Positions 1-11,900 of a stretch of DNA of 64,000 nucleotides are shown here, piece by piece; the first letter of the stretch is position 1, and each line of letters opens with the position of its first letter. The translations under genes were made by a program, and so were the position numbers. The notes under the pieces were generated by a model that made no database searches, was not told where the DNA came from, and was given only the letters and a program-made list of their open reading frames with translations. Source of the DNA: Piliocolobus tephrosceles (lineage: Eukaryota; Chordata; Mammalia; Primates; Cercopithecidae); assembly GCF_002776525.5 (NCBI RefSeq), contig NC_045443.1, positions 47,623,648-47,687,647 on the forward strand. The letters run 5' to 3'.

Positions 1-44
1 CCCATTATCCAATTTTTTCCCCTAATTTTATTTATTTTATTTTA

Positions 45-300
45 TTTTGTAAAGAGACAGGGTCTCACTTTGTTGCACAGGCTGGAGTACAGTGTGTGTG
101 ATCATAGCACACTGCCACCTTGGGCTCAAGGGATCCTTCTGCCTTCAGAGTAGCTGATTATTGTTTGTTTGTTTGTTTGTTTTTGTGGAGACAGGGTCTT
201 ACTGTCTTCCCCGGCTGGTCTCAAACGCCTGACTCAAGTGATTTCCCACGTTGGCCTTCCCAAGGTGTTGTGATTACCGGCGTGAGCTACTGCACCCAGC
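45..300 (-). mobile_element. Alu (old, J-like)
   Basis: Antisense Alu, diverged, with a TTTG run between its two arms. Confidence 0.8.
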
Positions 301-326
301 TCTGCACCCCCGCACCCTTTTCTTCC

Positions 327-621
327 TTTTTTTTTTTTATTTGAGACTCAGTGTTGCTCTGTTGCCCCGTCTGGAGTGCAGTGGCACAATCTCAGTGCAG
401 TACAACCTCTGCCTCCCAGGGTCAAGCAGTTCTCTGCTTCAGCCTCCCTAGTAGCTGGGATTACAGGCACCCACCACCATACCCGGCTAATTTTTGTATT
501 TTTAGTAGAGATGGGATTTCACCATCTTGGACAGGTTGGTCTTGAATTCTTGACCTCATGATCCACCTGCCTTGGCCTCCCAAAATGCTGGGATTACAGG
601 CGTGAGCCACCATGCCCGGCC
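327..621 (-). mobile_element. Alu (S-like)
   Basis: Complete antisense copy from T tail to CATGCCCGGCC. Confidence 0.9.
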
Positions 622-721
622 CCAGCCTCCAGTTTTTAAATTTCGGCAAAATACACATAAAATTTACTATCTTAACTGTTCTTATTTTTGTTTGTTTTCT
701 TTTCTTTTTCCCCACATCTTA

Positions 722-957
722 ACCGTTTTTGAGTGTACAGTTTAGTGCTATTAAATACATTCACAATGATTTGCAGCCATCACTGCCATCTATTTCCAGA
801 ACTCTTCTTATAAGACTGAAACTCTATACATGTTACCCAATTTTAACAGTTAGTGGAAAATGGCCATTCTTATTTCCTCTATATTCCCACTCATTTCTCC
901 ACAACCCCAGTCATCTTGAAGCAAATTTCAACCTTAATTTCAGATTTCATCCATAAA
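722..957 (-). mobile_element. L1 3'-region remnant, antisense
   Basis: TGAGTGTACAGTTTAGTGC, TTGCAGCCATCACTGCCATC and the following CAGAACTCTT text are typical of antisense old L1 3' ends. Confidence 0.6.
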
Positions 958-998
958 TAAATTAAAATTTGTATCTCTAACAAGAGGGATTCTTTCCC

Positions 999-1287
999 TT
1001 TTTTTGAGACAGAGTCTTGCTCTTTCGCCCAGGCTGGAGTGAAGTGATGTGGTCTCAGCTCAGTGCAACCTCTGTCCCCCTGGGTTCAAGCAATTCTCTT
1101 GCTTCAGCCTCCTGAGTAGCTGGGATTACAGGCACCCACCACCATGCCTGGCTAATTTTTGTATTTTTAGTAGAGACGGGGTTTCACCATGTTGGCCAGC
1201 TGGTCTCAAACTCCTAACCTCAGGAGATCTGCCTGCCTCGGCCTCCCAAAGTGCTAGGATTACAGGCGTGAGCCACTGCACCCGGCT
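999..1287 (-). mobile_element. Alu (S-like)
   Basis: Complete antisense copy ending GCACCCGGCT. Confidence 0.9.
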
Positions 1288-1433
1288 GGGATTCTTTCTT
1301 AATACCTAGTGACAATATCATCATTAGACTTTAAAAAATGAACAATATCTTGAACATCATCAAATACCTAGTCACTTTTCATATTTTCCTGATTCCCCCT
1401 CTTTCTTTCTCTTTTTTCCTCTTTAAAAATCTG

Positions 1434-1728
1434 GGCCGGGCACTGTGGCTCATGCCTGTAATTCCAGCACTTTGGCTGGGATGATGCACGCAGATCATAT
1501 GAGGCCAGGAGTTCCAGACCAGCATGGCCAACATGGTGAAACCCTGTCTCTACTGAAAATACAAAAATATTTAGCCAGGCTTTGTGACTTAGGCCTGTAG
1601 TCCTAGCTACTCAGGAGTCTGAGGCCCGAGAATCACTTGATCCTTGGAGAAGGAGGTTTCAGTGAGCCAAGATCACACCACTGCACCTCATCTTCGGTGG
1701 CAGAGCGAGACTGGCTCAAAAAAAAAAA
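1434..1728 (+). mobile_element. Alu
   Basis: Sense copy from GGCCGGGCAC to its A tail, moderately diverged. Confidence 0.88.
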
Positions 1729-2374
1729 GTAAAATTAAAAAAATCTGTAGTTTTTTCCTATAACTTTGTATTTTTTTCTTTTGGAAGTTTATGGGTAAGA
1801 TATTCATTATCTGTCTTGCAGAGTTTCTTGGAATATACATTTTGCTGCCTTTATTCTTGAGTGCAGTTTAACATGATTCTCTCTCCCCTCCTGTTTTTCA
1901 TGCAAGCTGGTAGCTAGATCTTTTTTTCTTTTTCTGTTTTTTAAAGACGTGGCTATCAGGAAAGTAGATAGATAGTGATCTGTCTCCTATATTTCATGCA
2001 TTTTGGTAGCAAGAGGCATGATCAGAACTGGGTTTGATTTTTGGGGCAACAGGGAGGATACAAAAGCTAGCTGGTATGCTCATTGGTCTGTTAATTCATT
2101 AGAGATTGCTAAAATTGTGGTATTTATCTATTTTTTCGTTTATTAGAAACTCATACTTGTCTTCATTACCCTGAGTTACAGGTTCTATGTGAAATCCATG
2201 TTACATGCTTGATTCTAGCTTTTATTACCAGTTTTTAAAAGTGTTGATTTTTTAGCCGATTTTTAACTGTTTTTGGTTTTGAATATTTAAATATACTTAG
2301 GGTATTTACTGTTCATGTTGATTTTGGCCTCTGAATTGACACCTGAGACTTTTTGCTACGCAGCCATAGCAATC
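1729..2374. other. LARP4 intron, no Alu; probable old LINE remnant
   Basis: About 650 bases of AT-rich intron with phrases such as AAAATTGTGGTATTTATC recalling old L1 3' sequence. A related piece lies at 2720-2880 across the Alu. Assignment is weak and no gene signal is seen. Confidence 0.35.
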
Positions 2375-2668
2375 TTTTTTTTTTTTTTTTTGAGATGGAG
2401 TTTTGCTCTCTTGCCAGACTGAAGTGCAGCGGCATGATCTCAGCTCACTGCAACCTCCGTCTCCTGGGCACAAGCGATTCCCCTGCCTCAGCCTCCCGAG
2501 TAGCTGGGACTACAGGTGCACGCCACCATACCCAGCTAATTTTTTGTATTTTTACTAGAGAAGTGGTTTCACCATGTTGGCCAGGATGGTCTTGATCTGA
2601 CCTTGTGATCAGCCCGCCTCAGCCTCCCAAAGTGCTAGGATTACAGGTGTGGGCCACTGCGCCCAGCC
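2375..2668 (-). mobile_element. Alu with target-site duplication
   Basis: Complete antisense copy; AGCCATAGCAATCTT before and AGCCATAGCAGTCTT after it are the duplicated target. Confidence 0.9.
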
Positions 2669-3021
2669 AGCCATAGCAGTCTTTACTGGTTACCTTGCTG
2701 TGCAGTTTGTCAAGATGTTCCAAGCTCTTGCACATTTCATGCCAAAGGCCTGGAGTCAACCAGTTATTTTAAGTCCTTAGGCTACTTTATGGGGAAATGG
2801 TATTTTGTGGACCACTACCTAGACACAAGTAGTATTTGTGTTGACTGGTTTTGTCATTGTTTCTAAGCTTTTTTAGACAGAGCTGTTTAGTTTTTATGTT
2901 TTAAGACAAAATATAGGTTTGTACTGATGCTTACAATTTAAATTCAGGCTGTATGATTTTCCTTTCTTCTGCCTTCTGTCTGTTTCTCCTTTTTCCCATA
3001 TGAAAATCTCTGAAAAAAAAT

Positions 3022-3239
3022 CTGCCTCCTGGGTTCAAGCAACTCTCCTGCTTCAACCGCATGAGTAGCTGGGATTACAGGTGCGCACCACCACACCCAG
3101 CTAATTTTTTTGTATTTTTGTAGTAGAGATGGGATTTCACCATGTTGGCCAGGTTGGTGTCGACTCCTGACCTCAGGTAATCCACCTGTCTTGGCCTCCC
3201 AAAGTGCTAGGATTACAGGCATGAGGCAGTGCGCCTGGC
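3022..3239 (-). mobile_element. Alu, truncated
   Basis: Antisense copy lacking its T tail and the end of one arm. Confidence 0.85.
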
Positions 3240-3846
3240 TGCCTTTTTTTTTTTTTTTTGACTTAATAGTGTATTCTGGAAGTCACTTCATAATGGTGTC
3301 TAGATCATTCTTTCATTTTTTTTGTGTGTTTATGATACTCAGTTGTTTGGATGTACATGTTGTATTCTACCGTTGATGGACTGTTGAGTAGCTTCTGGGG
3401 CCCATAGGTTTCCTCACCTTTTACAATTAGTGAGTAGTCATGTGGGTATATTTTTTTCCCATAGCTTTATTAAGTTATTATATAATTGGCAAACAAAATT
3501 GTATACATGCTTTTTGGGTATTGTGAGCATTTAAAGTAAGCAATTTTGAAGTATATAATATATTATTATTAACTGTCATCACCCTGCTCTCCAGAACTTA
3601 CTTCTACTAACAGAAACTTTATACCCTGTGAAACATTTCCCCAGTCCCTCCCTTCCCCCATCCCTGGCTTATGGTAACCACTATTATACTGTCTCTATGA
3701 GTTCCACCTTGTTAGATTTCAAATACAAGTGAGATCATGCAGTGTTTGTCTTTATGTGCCTGCCCTATTTCGCTTAGCATAATGTCTTCTAGGTTCATTC
3801 AGCTTGTGACAAATGACAGGATTTCCCTCTTTAAGACTGAATGCGT

Positions 3847-3990
3847 CTGGGCACAGTGGCTGATGCCTGTAATCCCAGCACTTTGGGAGGCCAAGGGAGG
3901 CTGAGGCAGGCAGATCACCCGAGGTCAGGAATTCAAGACCAGCCTGGCCAACATGGTGAAACCCCATCTCTAGTAAAAATAACTAAAATC
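3847..3990 (+). mobile_element. Alu left arm
   Basis: Sense left monomer immediately followed by a complete Alu; inserted in the antisense L1. Confidence 0.85.
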
Positions 3991-3992
3991 GA

Positions 3993-4292
3993 GGCTGGGC
4001 GCAGTGGCTCATGCCTGTAATCCTAGCACTTTGGGAGGCTGAGGCAGGTGGATTGCCTGAGCTCAGGAGTTCCAGACCAGCCTGGGCAACACGACGAAAC
4101 CCTGTCTCTACTAACAATACAAAAAAATTTGCCGGGCATGGCCGCATGCACCTGTAATCCCAGCTACTCAGGAGGCTGAGGCAGGAGAATTGCTAGAACC
4201 TGGGAGGCAGAGGTTGCAGTGAGCCAAGATCACATCACTGCACTCCAGCCTGGGTGACAGAGCAAGACTCTGTCTCAAAAAAAAAAAAAAAA
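3993..4292 (+). mobile_element. Alu (S-like)
   Basis: Complete sense copy with A tail, abutting the partial copy upstream. ACTGAATG flanks the pair. Confidence 0.9.
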
Positions 4293-4489
4293 CTGAATGG
4301 TATTCCAGTGGGTGTGTACAGCACGTTTTCTCCATTCATTTGCTGTGGACACTGGGTTGTTTCCATATGTTAGCCACTATAAGTAATGCTGCAACACAGA
4401 CAGTAGTGCAGACACCCTTCAGCATACTAATTTCACTTCCTTTGGATATACATAGGATTGTTGGATCATATGGTACTTCTATTTTTAAC

Positions 4490-4747
4490 TTTTTTTGACC
4501 CAGAATCTCGCTCTGTTGCCCAGGCTGGAGTGCAGTGGCACAATTTCAGCTCACTGCAATCTCATCCTGCCAAGTAGCTGGGATTACAGGCGTGTGCCAC
4601 CATGCCCAGCTGATTTTTGTGTTTTTAGTAGAGACAGGGTTTCACCATGTTGGCCTGGCTGGTCTGGAACTCCCAACCTCAAGTGCTTCACCTGCCTCGG
4701 CCTCTCAAAAGTGCTGGGATTACAGGCGCAAGCCACTGTGCCTGGCC
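4490..4747 (-). mobile_element. Alu with target-site duplication
   Basis: Antisense copy. TATTTTTAACTTTT is repeated on both sides, and L1 sequence continues across it. Confidence 0.9.
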
Positions 4748-4985
4748 TATTTTTAACTTTTTGAGAAACCTCCATACTAGTTTCCATAATGGCTATATGA
4801 ATTTACCTTCCCAGCAACAGTGTACAAAGGTTCCTTTTCTCCACATCTTCTCTAACACTTTTTTTTTTGTTACACTTATTTTAATAGATGTGAGATGCTA
4901 TCTTGTGAGTTCAGCTTACATTTCTTTGATGATTAGTGATTTTGAACATTTTTACATATGCCTGCATTTCTTTTATGAGTGAGTT

Positions 4986-5198
4986 TAGCATCTCTTTCAT
5001 ATGTTTAAGAGCCATTTGCCTTTTTTTGTTTTGTGAACACTGTTCATTTCTCTAACCCTTTTTTCTATAGCATTGTTGGGCCTTTTCATGTCTGTTTTTA
5101 CAGTTCGTATATTAGAGATGCTAGTGCCCTTGCCTTGCCTGTGATGAGCTCCAATTTACTATTTTGACTTAGTTTTTTGGGAGGTTTTTACTGTGCTT
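4986..5198. other. LARP4 intron, likely L1 continuation
   Basis: AT-rich sequence with no gene signal, probably still part of the antisense L1. Confidence 0.35.
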
Positions 5199-5490
5199 GT
5201 TGTTGTTTAGAGACAGGGTCTCATTCTGTTGCCCAGGCTGGAGTGTGGTGGTGCGATTGTAGCTTACTGCAACCTCCAACTCCTTGGCTCAAGCAGTCCT
5301 CCCCACTCTGCCTCCCAAGCAGCTAGGACTACAGATTGCACACCACCATGCCCAGCTCTTTTTTTTTTTCTTGTAAGAGATGGATCTCACTGTGGTACCC
5401 AGGGTGGCGTTGAACTCCTGGGCTCATGCAATCCTACCCTCTTGGCCTCTGAAAGTGCTCGGGTTACAGGTGTGAGGCAGCACACCTGGT
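5199..5490 (-). mobile_element. Alu (old, J-like)
   Basis: Diverged antisense copy, 240 bases before the LARP4 exon at 5727. Confidence 0.85.
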
Positions 5491-5726
5491 TATTTTGACA
5501 TGTGTTTGTGGTGGGGGGTTTTACCTTGTTTACTATGGTTTTTATACCATGAAAACATTTTTAAGAATGATTAATTAAAGCTGTAATTTTCTTTTCTTTT
5601 GTTCTACTGATTCTACCTTAGGCAGAAATAGTATAGTCATGTAAAATATATGTTAAAATGTAAATTAAATGTATTTTTTAAAATATACACTTAATTCTTT
5701 GTTGCTATAATGTGTTCCTCTTCTAG

Positions 5727-5939
5727 GCAAGGATAAAAGCCATCAATACATTTTTTGCTAAGAATGGTTATCGATTAATGGATTCTAGTATCTATAGTCA
5801 GCCCATTCAAACTCAAGCACAGTATGCCTCCCCAGTCTTTATGCAGCCTGTATATAATCCTCACCAACAGTACTCGGTCTATAGTATTGTGCCTCAGTCT
5901 TGGTCTCCAAATCCTACACCTTACTTTGAAACACCACTG
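5727..5939 (+). CDS. LARP4: LARP4 coding exon, end of RRM and Tyr/Gln/Pro-rich segment
   Basis: 213 nt, 71 whole codons. Acceptor ttcctcttctag precedes GCA and donor gtaagt follows CCACTG. It begins ARIKAINTFF, the last helix/strand of the RRM, and continues through a segment rich in Gln, Tyr and Pro (residues YNPHQQYSVYSIVPQSW). Counting back from the last exon in a 16-exon model it would be exon 9; that numbering is from memory. Confidence 0.95.
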
Positions 5940-8900
5940 GTAAGTGAGATCCTTATAATAAAATATAATAATATTTTTAATTTGAGCTGAAATTTGAAGA
6001 AATCAGTTGGAGTGGGAACTCATTTATGTTGAATTGATGACTTTTTGGCTTTTATTTTATTTTTATATTTTTTGTAGAGATGGAGTTTTGCTGTGTTGCT
6101 CAGGCTGGTCTTGAACTCCTGTGCTCAGGCAGTCCACCTGCCTTGGCCTCCCAGAATGCTAGGATTACAAGCGTGAGCCACTATGCCCGGCCACTTTTTG
6201 GCTTTTAAACAGTGATATGGATATCTAATTTTCCATACCAAATAAATGCATATGACTAAGAGTTGAGCTATTAGAGTACATAATTTTATTCCATAAAATT
6301 TGCTGAGTGAATTGAAAGAAGAGACGGATAAGGTTTGTGTGGTTTTAAATGCATTTTAATGTTGTGAAATGTCACACCAGAACATTCTTTATTAAGTTAT
6401 GAATTATTGTTCATAAATCCAGTGGCATTTGAAGTGAATATTGCAGAAGTGAATCAGTAAAATATTTTAAGATATTTTTGGCTTGCAAAAGATAAATTCA
6501 TAAGCTCATTAAGGTTCTTGTGACCCTCACACCAGGTTTTACCTTTACCATTAATATTGTTTAAACATACATTTTCTTCTAGGCTCCCTTTCCCAATGGT
6601 AGTTTTGTGAATGGCTTTAATTCGCCAGGATCTTATAAAACAAATGCTGCTGCTATGAATATGGGTCGACCATTCCAAAAAAATCGGTAAGATAAAAACC
6701 ATAGCTGTAATGTATTTTAAACAATTCCTAATGGATCTTAAGGCATTAATAGCAATGCTTATTGTCAGGCTCAGTAAAAAGGTTTGGTGGCTTTTTTGTT
6801 TTGTTTTTACTAAATGTATGTGAACAGTTTAATCTAGAATTCATAAAAACACTTTGACCTTAGAGTTGGTAATGCTACTAACAGACTTGGGACTCAGATT
6901 TTTTTTTTAATAAAGAGAATAGAAAACTTATTTCATGACAGCAGTCTCTGACAAATCTGGTGACTAATTTCCATTTAGTATGTTAAATGGGTAGCATTTT
7001 AGAGAATTCTTTGAAGAATAGATGTTGGGATGTATGTTATTTAGGTTTTTAAAGGATTTTTGAAATGACATCCAAGAACTATAGTGCACAGCAGACAGTA
7101 GCTAACATTTATTGCACATTTAATATCACAAACTCTGTTCCTAAGGATTTTACATATTTTATCAGTTACTTTTTTCAGAACCCTTTATAGGTGTACTTAT
7201 GTCTACTTTACAGATAAGGAAATTGAGATGTAAAATATCATGTCTGAGAACACACAGCTCGTAACTGGTAGAGCTAAGATTTGAACCTAGGCAGTTCAAC
7301 TCCAAAGCCCGCACTTAAAGCACTATGTTCAGGATAAATTATTAAGAATCATAGAAACTATATGCTATCATAACAAAGATTGACATGTACGTCTGAGGTA
7401 TTTTACTTTATGTAAACATCAATAGATAATCTCAATATTTGGTGTATGTTATGGCTTCTTGTTGTTGTTGTTTTGGGGGTAGAGACGGGGTCTGCTTATG
7501 TTGCCTGGGACTGGTCTTGAACTCCTGGGCTCAAAGCAGTCCTCCCAAATTGCTAGGATTACAGGCATGATACTATGTTTTTTAACAGAGTATAAGTAAC
7601 CAAAGAATAAAGGACTGATATATAGTCATTTTGATTTATTTAGTAGTTTCACATTTGTTATTTCTCATTTGCTGTTTTGTGAGACTCTTGGTTTTTGAGG
7701 GTTTTTCCTAATAGTTTATATTCAGTGACACTCAGTCTTTTGCCAGATTCGATTCTCCTAATTATTTCTTTTTGGAAAGGAGATCATCTGGAGTATGTTT
7801 TTCCAAGATGACTTCTAGGAACTTAGTCCTTTTGTGACAGGCTTTTCTGAAACTTGTTTTACTGGAGAAATGAGCCCCAACAGAATGAAAAAATATTCTT
7901 CTCACTGGAAACATTATGTACTACCCTTTAATAGTCAGAGTTTTTGGACTGCTCTTGACAGACACAATTGGTTAAAGCAATTGAAGATCATTTTCAAGTG
8001 TTAGAAAAATTTTAGTGCTAAGAATAAACACAGGCTGAGGTGCATGGATCACCTGAGCTCAGGAGTTCAAGAGCAGCCTAGGCAACATGATAAAACACCA
8101 TCTCTACCAAAAATACAAAAATTAGCTGGGCGTGGTGGTATAGTGCATGCCTAAAGTCCCAACTACTCAGGAGGCTGAGGAATGAGAATTGCTTGAGCCT
8201 GAGAAGCAGAGGTTGCAGTGAACTGAGATCACACCACTGCACTCCAGCCTGGGCGACAGCGAGACTCTGTCATTCCCCGCCGCCACCTGCTCTCACCCTT
8301 CCCTGCTCCCCCCGTCTGAAAAATAAAGGTACTGACATTTGCAGTTGCTTGACTCTAAAATACTTTCGATAGCTCCATGGTTATTTCTTTATTGTTACCT
8401 TTTATCCGTTGTACCTTTTTGGTGACAGGGATGAAATTACAGCAAGAAAACCAGGAATGACAGTCAAGTTATCTTTACTTATAAAGAAGTATACCTATGG
8501 TTTTGAAAATACATGGTGTGTTTGGTACATTTTTGCATGTTACTTAAAACTACTTGTGTACAGTTCTTTTCCATATATTTGACCAATACAGGTTAGTAAT
8601 TTTTAATTACAGAAATAATAAGTGAATACTTTTTGTAAAAATGCAAATAAAGACCTTCTGGACCAGCAACCCGAATCCTTGTTTCCTTCTTGCTTCTAAA
8701 AAGTGACCGCTGCCAGGCCTTTATCATTATTAGTATTAACAGCCAAGGACAAAGTCATTTTTAGAGAGCCTTTTGCAATTTTTGTATTAACTCGTGACAG
8801 CCCAGTGATGATCACTATTCCTTCTTAGAGAGAGTAGGACTAACTTTCAGAAATCCAGGCATTTTTCTACCTTTCATACTTTATCTTTCTTTCACTTTAC

Positions 8901-11900
8901 CTCTCTTGTCTGTCTTTTATCACTTCTTTCTTTCTTCATTCTTTCTCTCTTTTGCCTGGATCGAGATTGTAAGTCCCTCTCAGTGAAGGGTAAGATTATG
9001 AGATCTGAGGGCTATATAAATGTAGTAAGTTGTTCCTTAAGCATATTGAAATGTGTGAAAGTTGGATGAAGGACATTTTCTAAACACATGCAAATAGCAT
9101 ATCTATCATGTCAGTTCATTTTCAGATGTAATGGGTAATATACATTTTTTTTTTTTTTTTGGAGACAGAGTCTTGCTCTGTCACCAGCCTGTAGTGTAGT
9201 GGTGAGATCTCGGCTCACTGCAACCTCTGCTTCCTGAGTTCAAGCGATTCTCCGGCCTCAGCCTTCCGAGTAGCAGGGACTACAGGCATGTGCCAGCTAA
9301 TTTTTGTATTTTTAGTAAAGATGGGGTTTCATCATGTTGGCCAGGATGGTCTCAATCTCTTGACCTCGTGATCCACTCACCTTGGCCTCCCAAAGTGCTG
9401 TACAGGCATGAGCCAGCACACTCGGCGTTTTTGTTGTTGTTGTTGTTTTTTATAAATAAGACAGAGTTTTGCTCTCTTTGTCCAGGTTGAAGTGCAATGG
9501 TGTGATCTTGGCTCACTGTAACCTCCGCATCCTGTGTTCAAGCGATGCTTCTGCCTTAGCCTTCCAAGTAGCTGGGATTACAGGCACATGCCACTACACC
9601 CAGCTAATTTTTTGTATTTTAGTAAAAACTGTTTTCACCATGTTAGCCAGGCTGGTCTTGAACTCCTGACCTCAGGTGATCCACGCACCTTGGTCTCCCA
9701 GCGTGCTGGCATTATAGGCATGAGCCACCGCACCCGGCCTAAGTATTTTTAAAATTACTTTTTGTGGCCAGTGGGGTAGCACATGCCTATATTCCCCACA
9801 CATTGAGAAGCCAGGACAGGCAGATCACTTGAGCTCATGAGTTGGAGACCAACCTAGGCAACAGAGTGAAACCCCGTCTCTACTCAAAATATAAAAATTA
9901 GCCAAGCATACTGGTGTGCACCTGTAGTCCCTGCTACTCAGGAGACTGAGGTAGGAGGATAGCTTCAGCCCAGGAGGTAGAGGTTGTAATGAGCTGAGAT
10001 CGCACCACCTCGCTCCAGCCTGGGTGACACAGCTAGACCTTTCTCAAAAAAATATATATATATATATTTTTTTGTTAGGTGACATACTATTTTTATTGCT
10101 ATTTAAGAAATCTAGTTTGTAATATAAAGTAATTCTATGGAAAAGTGTCACTTTATGTGAAACTCAACCGAACTTCTTTTTTTTTTTTTTTAAGACAGTG
10201 TTTTGCCCTGTCACCCAGGCTGTAGTACAGTAACATGATCATGGCTCACTATAGTTTTGACCTCCCAGACTCAATCAATTCTCCACCTCAGCCTTCCTAG
10301 TAGCTGGGACTACAGGTGCGTACCACCATGCCTAGCTAAGTTTTATATATTTTTTTGTAGAGATAGGATTTTGCCATGTTGCACAGACTGGTCTCAAACT
10401 CCTAGGCTCAAATGATCCTCTCACCTCAGCCTCTTCAAGTGCTGTGGTTACAGATACGAGCCGCTGAGCCCACTGCGCCCAGCCTGATAATTTTATCTTT
10501 GTTTGTTTTTGTATTTTTAGTTAGAGACAGGGTTTCACCATGTTGGCCAGGATGGTCTCGATCTCTTAACCTCATGATCCACCCACCTTGGCCCCCAAAG
10601 TGCTGGGATTACAGGCATGAGCCACCACACCCAACTAATTTAAGTGTTAATAGTGTTAATTTTTTATGGTCCGTCAAGAATAAAGAAGGACAGCTAGAGA
10701 TGCTGTGGGAATTTACATTTACTTGGTGGGGTTATAATTATTCAAGAAGTTTTCAATCCCTATTCCTAGAGTCAGGAATTGGCAACATGTGATTAATATT
10801 GTTGGTTTATAACTATGAAAATAGATTACAAAAACTGGGATATATAAACTGCAAATAATGGGCCAAACATAAATCTCACTCTTCTTAATCTGTAGAGCCA
10901 AGATACTCAGTTGCTTGAGTTTTTAGGTGTTTCTGCTGCTATAGATGTTCTTGCTACTGATTAAATTGCATTATTTTTCTATTAGTCGACCTTAGCTTCA
11001 TCTGCTTGTAAGCTTTTAGGAAGTTGGTGCTTATACCCATCATCCAAGATAAAAACTCCCTTTGTTAGAAGCAGGTTGGTTTGTTTAACCACATTGCATA
11101 CCTTAACACATGCAGTCATGCCATGCTATTGGGTGCATTGCTATATTTTCCTAGTTTGCTGTCCTACATATGGATCTTTCGACAAATCTTATTTGGTGAC
11201 GCATGCTTAGTAAGATGCTAGGTTTTGCTTGTTTGTTTGTTTGTTTTGTTTTGTTTTTTGAGACAGTTTTGCCCTTATTTCCCAGGCTGGAGTGCAATGG
11301 TGTGATCTTGGCTCACTGCAGCCTCCGCCTCCTGGGTTCAAAAGATTCTCCTGCCTCAGCCTCCTGAGTAGCTGGGATTTCAGGTGTGTGCCACCATGCG
11401 TGGCTAATTTTTGTATTTTTAGTAGAGATGGAGTTTCACCATGTTGGCCAGGCTGGTCTCAAACTCCTGACCTCAGGTGATCCACCCGCTTCCACCTCCC
11501 AAAGTTCTAGGATTATAGGTGTGAGCCACTGTGCCCAGCTGAGGCTAGGATTTTTTAATTATATTGCAGTATTTCTTACTCTCTTCATTATTACTCCCCT
11601 AAACAGCCTTTTTAGACATTTTCCTCCTGTGAAAATTTAATACTACAGACGATTGTATATCTGTATGTATGTAATGTATGTATCTGTGCTTTATACATAA
11701 AATGATTACTTTTTGCCCTTCCCTCACCCCCCATTTTTACTCCCATTTAGCATGGTTTTGCTTCCATTAAGAATGCATAGCGGGCTGGGTGTGGTGGCTC
11801 ACACCTGTAATCCCGGCACTGTGGGAGGCTGAGCTGGGTGGATCATGAGGTCAGGAGATGGAGACCATTCTGGCCAACATGGTGAAACCCCATCTCTACT

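Larger units (their letters stand above)
3441..4985 (-). mobile_element. L1 remnant, antisense, interrupted by three Alus
   Basis: Antisense L1 text at 3441-3840, 4293-4489 and 4749-4985 (for example GGTATTCCAGTGGGTGTGTA, TCCTTTGGATATACATAGGA, AACAGTGTACAAAGGTTCC). It is collinear with one old L1M element once the Alus are removed. Confidence 0.75.

Noticed and set aside
729..956. 75-codon open frame
   Set aside because: It lies wholly in antisense L1 sequence.
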